64,000 nucleotides of DNA from CAVUFH01 sp963740835 (lineage in GTDB: Bacteria > Actinomycetota > Acidimicrobiia > IMCC26256 > PALSA-610), in assembly GCA_963740835.1 (NCBI GenBank), contig CAVUFH010000003.1:930001-994000 (forward strand), in the 5' to 3' direction. Positions within the stretch are counted from its first letter, which is position 1; every line of letters begins with the position of its first letter. The notes below the pieces were generated by a model. The model was not told the origin of the DNA. It was given only the letters and a program-made list of their open reading frames with translations, and searched no databases. Below, one piece after another: positions 61,601 to 64,000 of the stretch. A program made the translations under genes and the position numbers.

Positions 61601-62099
61601 GACGATGGTGGCGCTCGATCCTGCGATCGACGCGGTCGCGGGCTGGACTCGCTACCGGATCGACGGCGATCCGGGCCGGCCCGGCGCGACCATCGAAGTC
61701 GTCGACACCGGCGGCATCGCGCGCGACATCCCGTCCCGCACCGCGGAGAACCCGACGCTCCGCGGCACCAAGCACCGTGCCGCGAGCGAACGCGAGGTCA
61801 CCGTGGTGCGCGGTCGCGCCGACGGCCGCACGCTCGTGATCATCCCCGAGATCAAAGCGAATCAGGCGACCGGCCTGACGCTGCTCCACGTGCGCTTCCA
61901 CGACCGGCTGCCGGCCGCGGCCGCTCGGCGCGTGCTCGAGGGCTACCGCGACCGCTACGAAGCCATCGCCGACCAGGTGACCGAGCTCGAGCCGGTGATG
62001 CGCGACGACGTGCTCGCGACGATCGACCTCGTCGAGCTGCTCACCGAGCCCGTCGTCCGTCTCGCCGACCGTTGGAAGTCCGCGCCCGAAGGGACCTGA
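58641..62099 (+). CDS. glmS: Giant GlmS-type glucosamine-6-phosphate synthase
   Basis: 1152 residues, versus about 610 for typical GlmS. Catalytic Cys2 (MCGIVAV) and LEVRGRDSAG are present, but about 145 extra helical residues lie between them (canonical spacing is a few residues). The glutaminase motifs HTRWASVG and NGDVDNY follow. The isomerase half has TISQSGTTADTNRTVDL (about 573) and a second SIS domain. RPIDAIKHQAKTVTVG (about 950) corresponds to the normal C-terminus, PRNLAKSVTVE in relatives. Some 200 extra residues of unknown fold follow. It still most likely makes glucosamine-6-phosphate from fructose-6-phosphate and glutamine for glmM next door. Confidence 0.88.
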   Translation: MCGIVAVLRRPSDRVAPELKLLVAALDEAEVALRPSLTAPDALGISAVAQCIGEIERALRGAVGTIALLADPVALSALEHRAASLTNSVADLDAALDAHDSGREIEALNAAVVSVKDALWALGRDRLRTARAVEHLGSGAREPRAIEAFHSVQVALSALDRLEVRGRDSAGLHILVTGHGLDLADPTIARLVAARRDDPLFTSGAVRVTDGHLAFVYKVAAEIGELGDNTTRLRTQIAADEFLRLAVRADTAEAVVLAHTRWASVGIISEANAHPLNQEELGGDREAAYVVAALNGDVDNYADLKALEALRFPAEITTDAKVIPALVSRRIAAGTGTIEAFRATVAAFEGSVAIGAQIAAEPGRVLLAQRGSGQALYVGVADDAYVVASEPYGVVEECDRYLRLDGERMLVPGEPGTQGQIVAVSGVHGIERWSYDGSRLPVDDAELKQPEITTRDVDRGDAPHYLLKEIYEAPASFHKTLRGRIVDEGGRLEVRLAPEALPPAVVDRLRSGSVKRIIVTGQGTAAIAGQGVALALRRYLTGRPITVEAAAATELSGFGLARDMSDALVITISQSGTTADTNRTVDLVRARGAAVIGIVNRRQSDLVDKSDGVLFTSDGRDLEMSVASTKAFYAQIAAGFLLAFAIAAELAAVASERGESPDADAERAARQKILAALRELPGAMREVLERRPAIALAAQRHALARRSWAVVGNGINRVAAEEVRIKLSELCYKSISCDITEDKKHIDLSAEPMILVCAAGLHGSNADDVGKEIAIYRAHKSAPIVIADDGEARFLAALETLTVPVVHPDVSFVLCAMVGHLFGYEAALAIDATARPLREARGCIEALIGSSREGDDLLGALAVEVQPHADRYFDGLRTSSYDGALDAGTAVRLASLLRYATGVVPLDVYQVEFGKVGTPSTVIEDLTSALTKAIEELTRPIDAIKHQAKTVTVGISRSDETLLQVPLVQELLATGAARDSLTYRALRTMVALDPAIDAVAGWTRYRIDGDPGRPGATIEVVDTGGIARDIPSRTAENPTLRGTKHRAASEREVTVVRGRADGRTLVIIPEIKANQATGLTLLHVRFHDRLPAAAARRVLEGYRDRYEAIADQVTELEPVMRDDVLATIDLVELLTEPVVRLADRWKSAPEGT

Positions 62100-62104
62100 C
62101 GGCC

Positions 62105-63112
62105 GTGCCCGAGATGTGGGCGTGGCGCGTTCGGAAACCGGCGCCGATCGACGAGTCCCCGCTCGAGCGCGTCCGGCGGGCGATCCCCGAGCCGGCCGGG
62201 CGCGAGGTGCGTGTGCGCGTGCATGCGTGCGGTGTGTGTCGAACGGATCTGCACCTCGCCGAGGGCGATCTCGCGCCGAAGCACGCGGGCGTTGTCCCGG
62301 GCCACGAAGTCGTCGGCATCGTCGACGCGCGCGGCGAGGCGTGCGAACGCTTCACAGTCGGCGACCGGGTCGGCATCCCGTGGCTCCGGCACACGTGCGG
62401 GCGTTGCCGATGGTGCCGGCGCGGGGCGGAGAACCTCTGTGTCGCGCCTGCGTTCACCGGTTGGGACGCTGATGGCGGCTACGCGCCGTACGCGGTCGTC
62501 GACGAGGCCTATGCGTACGCCCTCCCGGATGCGTACGACGACGAGCACGCGGCACCGCTGTTGTGCGCGGGCATCGTCGGCTATCGCGCGCTCAAGCGAG
62601 CCGAGCTGCCGCCCGGCGGCCGACTGGGTATCTACGGGTTCGGCGCGTCCGCGCATCTTGTCGCGCAGGTCGCGATGAAGCAGGGCGCGACGGTGCACGT
62701 GCTGACGCGATCGGAAGCCGCGCAAGAGCTCGCGCGCGACCTCGGAGTCGCGTCCGCGGGGCCGGCGGACGGCCGTCCCCCTGAACCGCTCGACGCCGCG
62801 ATCCTCTTCGCGCCCGTGGGCACGTTGGTTCCCGTGGCCCTCGATGCCCTCGACAAAGGTGGAACGTTGGCCGTCGCCGGCATCTACCTGAGCGACATCC
62901 CGTCGTTGAACTACGAACGGGACCTGTTCCAGGAGCGCCAGCTGCGCAGCGTGACCGCGAACACCCGCGCCGACGGCGAAGAGTTCCTGCAGCTCGCGGC
63001 GCGGTTGCAGCTGACCGTGATGACGCAGCCGTATCCGTTCGAGCGGGCCGATGTCGCGCTCGCCGATCTCGCGCACGACCGGGTGAACGGCGCCGCGGTC
63101 CTACTGCCGTAA
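62105..63112 (+). CDS. Zinc-dependent alcohol dehydrogenase family protein
   Basis: 335 residues from GTG 62105 (ATG 62114 is possible). Catalytic zinc: CGVCRTDLH and GHEVVG. Structural zinc: four cysteines in CGRCRWCRRGAENLC. The nucleotide-binding region is degenerate (IYGFGASAHLVAQVA). It resembles AdhA-type enzymes. Substrate unknown. It starts 5 bp after glmS and may share its mRNA. Confidence 0.9.
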   Translation: MPEMWAWRVRKPAPIDESPLERVRRAIPEPAGREVRVRVHACGVCRTDLHLAEGDLAPKHAGVVPGHEVVGIVDARGEACERFTVGDRVGIPWLRHTCGRCRWCRRGAENLCVAPAFTGWDADGGYAPYAVVDEAYAYALPDAYDDEHAAPLLCAGIVGYRALKRAELPPGGRLGIYGFGASAHLVAQVAMKQGATVHVLTRSEAAQELARDLGVASAGPADGRPPEPLDAAILFAPVGTLVPVALDALDKGGTLAVAGIYLSDIPSLNYERDLFQERQLRSVTANTRADGEEFLQLAARLQLTVMTQPYPFERADVALADLAHDRVNGAAVLLP

Positions 63113-63119
63113 GCGCGCG

Positions 63120-63515
63120 CTACTCCGCCGCGATCGCGCCCAGCAGGTCACGTGCCGACACGATGCCGACAAGCGCGCCGTCGTCCTCGACGAGCACGTG
63201 CCGGACGTAACGACTCATCATCTCGTCCGCGACCTGCGCGAGGGTCGCGGTCGCGTCGCACCACACGAGTGCGGCGGTGGCGATCTCGATGGCGCGCGTC
63301 GTCGAGAGATCGCGGCGCGCCGCGAGGGCATGGACGACGTCGCGTTCGGAGACGATGCCCAGCACGTCGTCACCATCTCCGACGACGACGACACCGACGT
63401 CCGCTTCGGTGAGCGCATCGCTCACTGCGAACAGCTCTGCATCCGGTGCGATACGCACCACGGCGTCTCCGACGAGCGCCGACACCGGCAGCGACAGGGG
63501 ATCGACCGTTGTCAT
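63120..63515 (-). CDS. Two-CBS-domain protein
   Basis: 131 residues from ATG 63515, preceded by AAGGAGAA. Two CBS motifs: VSDALTEADVGVVVVGDGDD with VLGIVSERDVVHAL, and LAQVADEMMSRYVRHVLVED with LVGIVSARDLLGAI. Such stand-alone CBS proteins bind adenosine nucleotides. The mycobacterial protein Hrp1 (Rv2626c), of the same layout, is a DosR-regulated hypoxia protein. It diverges from the DUF1918 gene around a DosR-like palindrome. Confidence 0.88.
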   Translation of the reverse strand: MTTVDPLSLPVSALVGDAVVRIAPDAELFAVSDALTEADVGVVVVGDGDDVLGIVSERDVVHALAARRDLSTTRAIEIATAALVWCDATATLAQVADEMMSRYVRHVLVEDDGALVGIVSARDLLGAIAAE

Positions 63516-63726
63516 CGACGGTTCTCCTTCGTGCGTCGTGCGCACTCATGGCATCCCGCGGGCCAGTGCGCGAGGCGGCGCGGATCGTCGAGGCAGAGCG
63601 CTCGTGCGCTCGGCCCCAAGGAGCAGACCAAAGATGTCCGCCGCGGCACGACCCGCCATCGTTCGTTCGAAAAGGTGCGGTCTCCGCTCATTTTTGGATC
63701 TTGCGCGACCAATCAGTGCGGCGGGA

Positions 63727-63740
63727 GGGCCCAAAGGCCC
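63727..63740. promoter_or_regulatory. DosR-like palindrome between CBS and DUF1918 genes
   Basis: GGGCCCAAAGGCCC. Compared with the mycobacterial DosR core GGGACTWWAGTCCC, 11 of 14 positions agree, including both GGG/CCC ends, the C and G and the WW centre. It lies 53 bp before the DUF1918 start and about 210 bp from the CBS start. The rest of the 277-bp gap holds no gene I can support. Confidence 0.5.
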
Positions 63741-63792
63741 TTTCGGTCGCCCGTTCGGGGTTGGATGCTGCAGGTGTCGAAGGAGGAGAACG

Positions 63793-63987
63793 ATGGAAGC
63801 CAGAGTCGGGGACGAGATCGTGGTGGATGGTCTGCACAGCGGAGATCCGGTGCGAGAAGGTGAAGTGCTCGAAGTGCTCCATGCAGGCGACGTGCTGCAC
63901 TACCGCGTGCGTTGGGACGATGGGCACGAGACGCTCTTCTACCCGGGATCGAACGCACACACGGTTCGGCTCGGTGAGCGCTCTTGA
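63793..63987 (+). CDS. DUF1918 domain protein
   Basis: 64 residues, ATG 63793 to TGA 63985-63987, behind a strong AGGAGGAG site. MEARVGDEIVVDG, then GEVLEVLHAGDVLHYRVRWD and GHETLFYPGSNA, a small SH3-like barrel. DUF1918 proteins are typical of actinobacteria; Rv0569 of M. tuberculosis is a member of the DosR regulon. Function unknown. Confidence 0.9.
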   Translation: MEARVGDEIVVDGLHSGDPVREGEVLEVLHAGDVLHYRVRWDDGHETLFYPGSNAHTVRLGERS

Positions 63988-64000
63988 ATCAGACGCGAGC

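Noticed and set aside
63546..63760. Small frames on both strands in the CBS-DUF1918 gap
   Set aside because: No ribosome binding site, no conserved motif, and they cross the palindromic regulatory region.

Overview
The window is a very GC-rich, densely packed bacterial segment. It carries most of the core information-processing genes: ribosomal proteins, RNA polymerase, elongation factors, the Sec channel and four tRNAs. The order secY-adk-map-infA-rpmJ-rpsM-rpsK-rpsD-rpoA-rplQ-truA-rplM-rpsI-glmM-glmS, a DUF1918 gene and many GTG starts point to an actinobacterium. The deviations from the usual order (tuf before rpmG, tuf duplicated, unrelated genes inside the ribosomal clusters) suggest a deep branch such as Acidimicrobiia. 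That placement is inference, not proof.

Layout: 1-6951 holds the end of a nuo operon (nuoN), midA, acetyl-CoA synthetase, a small HAD protein, htpX and a metallo-beta-lactamase. 6954-9543 holds a membrane protein, yajQ, tRNA-Tyr and an acetyltransferase. 9605-14843 holds tRNA-Thr, tRNA-Met, tuf, rpmG, an ECF sigma/anti-sigma pair, tRNA-Trp, secE, nusG, rplK and rplA. Two reverse-strand genes (14904-16123) separate rplKA from rplJL. rpoB and rpoC follow, with two good promoter matches. 25494-30771 carries a 1290-residue cyclase/ATPase/helical-repeat protein, built like human soluble adenylyl cyclase, and a secreted VWA protein. 30988-35743 is rpsL-rpsG-fusA-tuf-rpsJ. A methyltransferase (35801-36628) separates rpsJ from the run rplC-D-W-B, rpsS, rplV, rpsC, rplP, rpmC, rpsQ, rplN-X-E, rpsN-H, rplF-R, rpsE, rpmD, rplO, secY, adk, map (37009-49610). 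infA to truA runs 49828-54000. Two reverse-strand envelope/phosphatase genes precede rplM-rpsI-glmM-giant glmS-alcohol dehydrogenase. The window ends with a CBS gene diverging from a DUF1918 gene around a DosR-like palindrome.

Most of the window makes and supplies the translation and transcription machinery. Ribosomal genes are often coupled by ATGA, TGATG or GTGA overlaps. The most unusual feature is a family of about 65-bp leader elements placed directly before the starts of tuf2, rpsS, rpmC, rpsM and rpsD, with diverged relatives before rplB and possibly rplA. Three encode nearly the same 20-residue peptide and two more are open for exactly 20 codons; each ends in TAG 0 or 2 nt before the downstream start codon. 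I know of no described system that matches this. Other notable items are a probable CTG start for infA, long charged C-terminal tails on L22, S3 and L10 (with a His-Asp repeat on L22), a GlmS nearly twice the normal size, and a hairpin that buries a methyltransferase start codon behind rpsJ.
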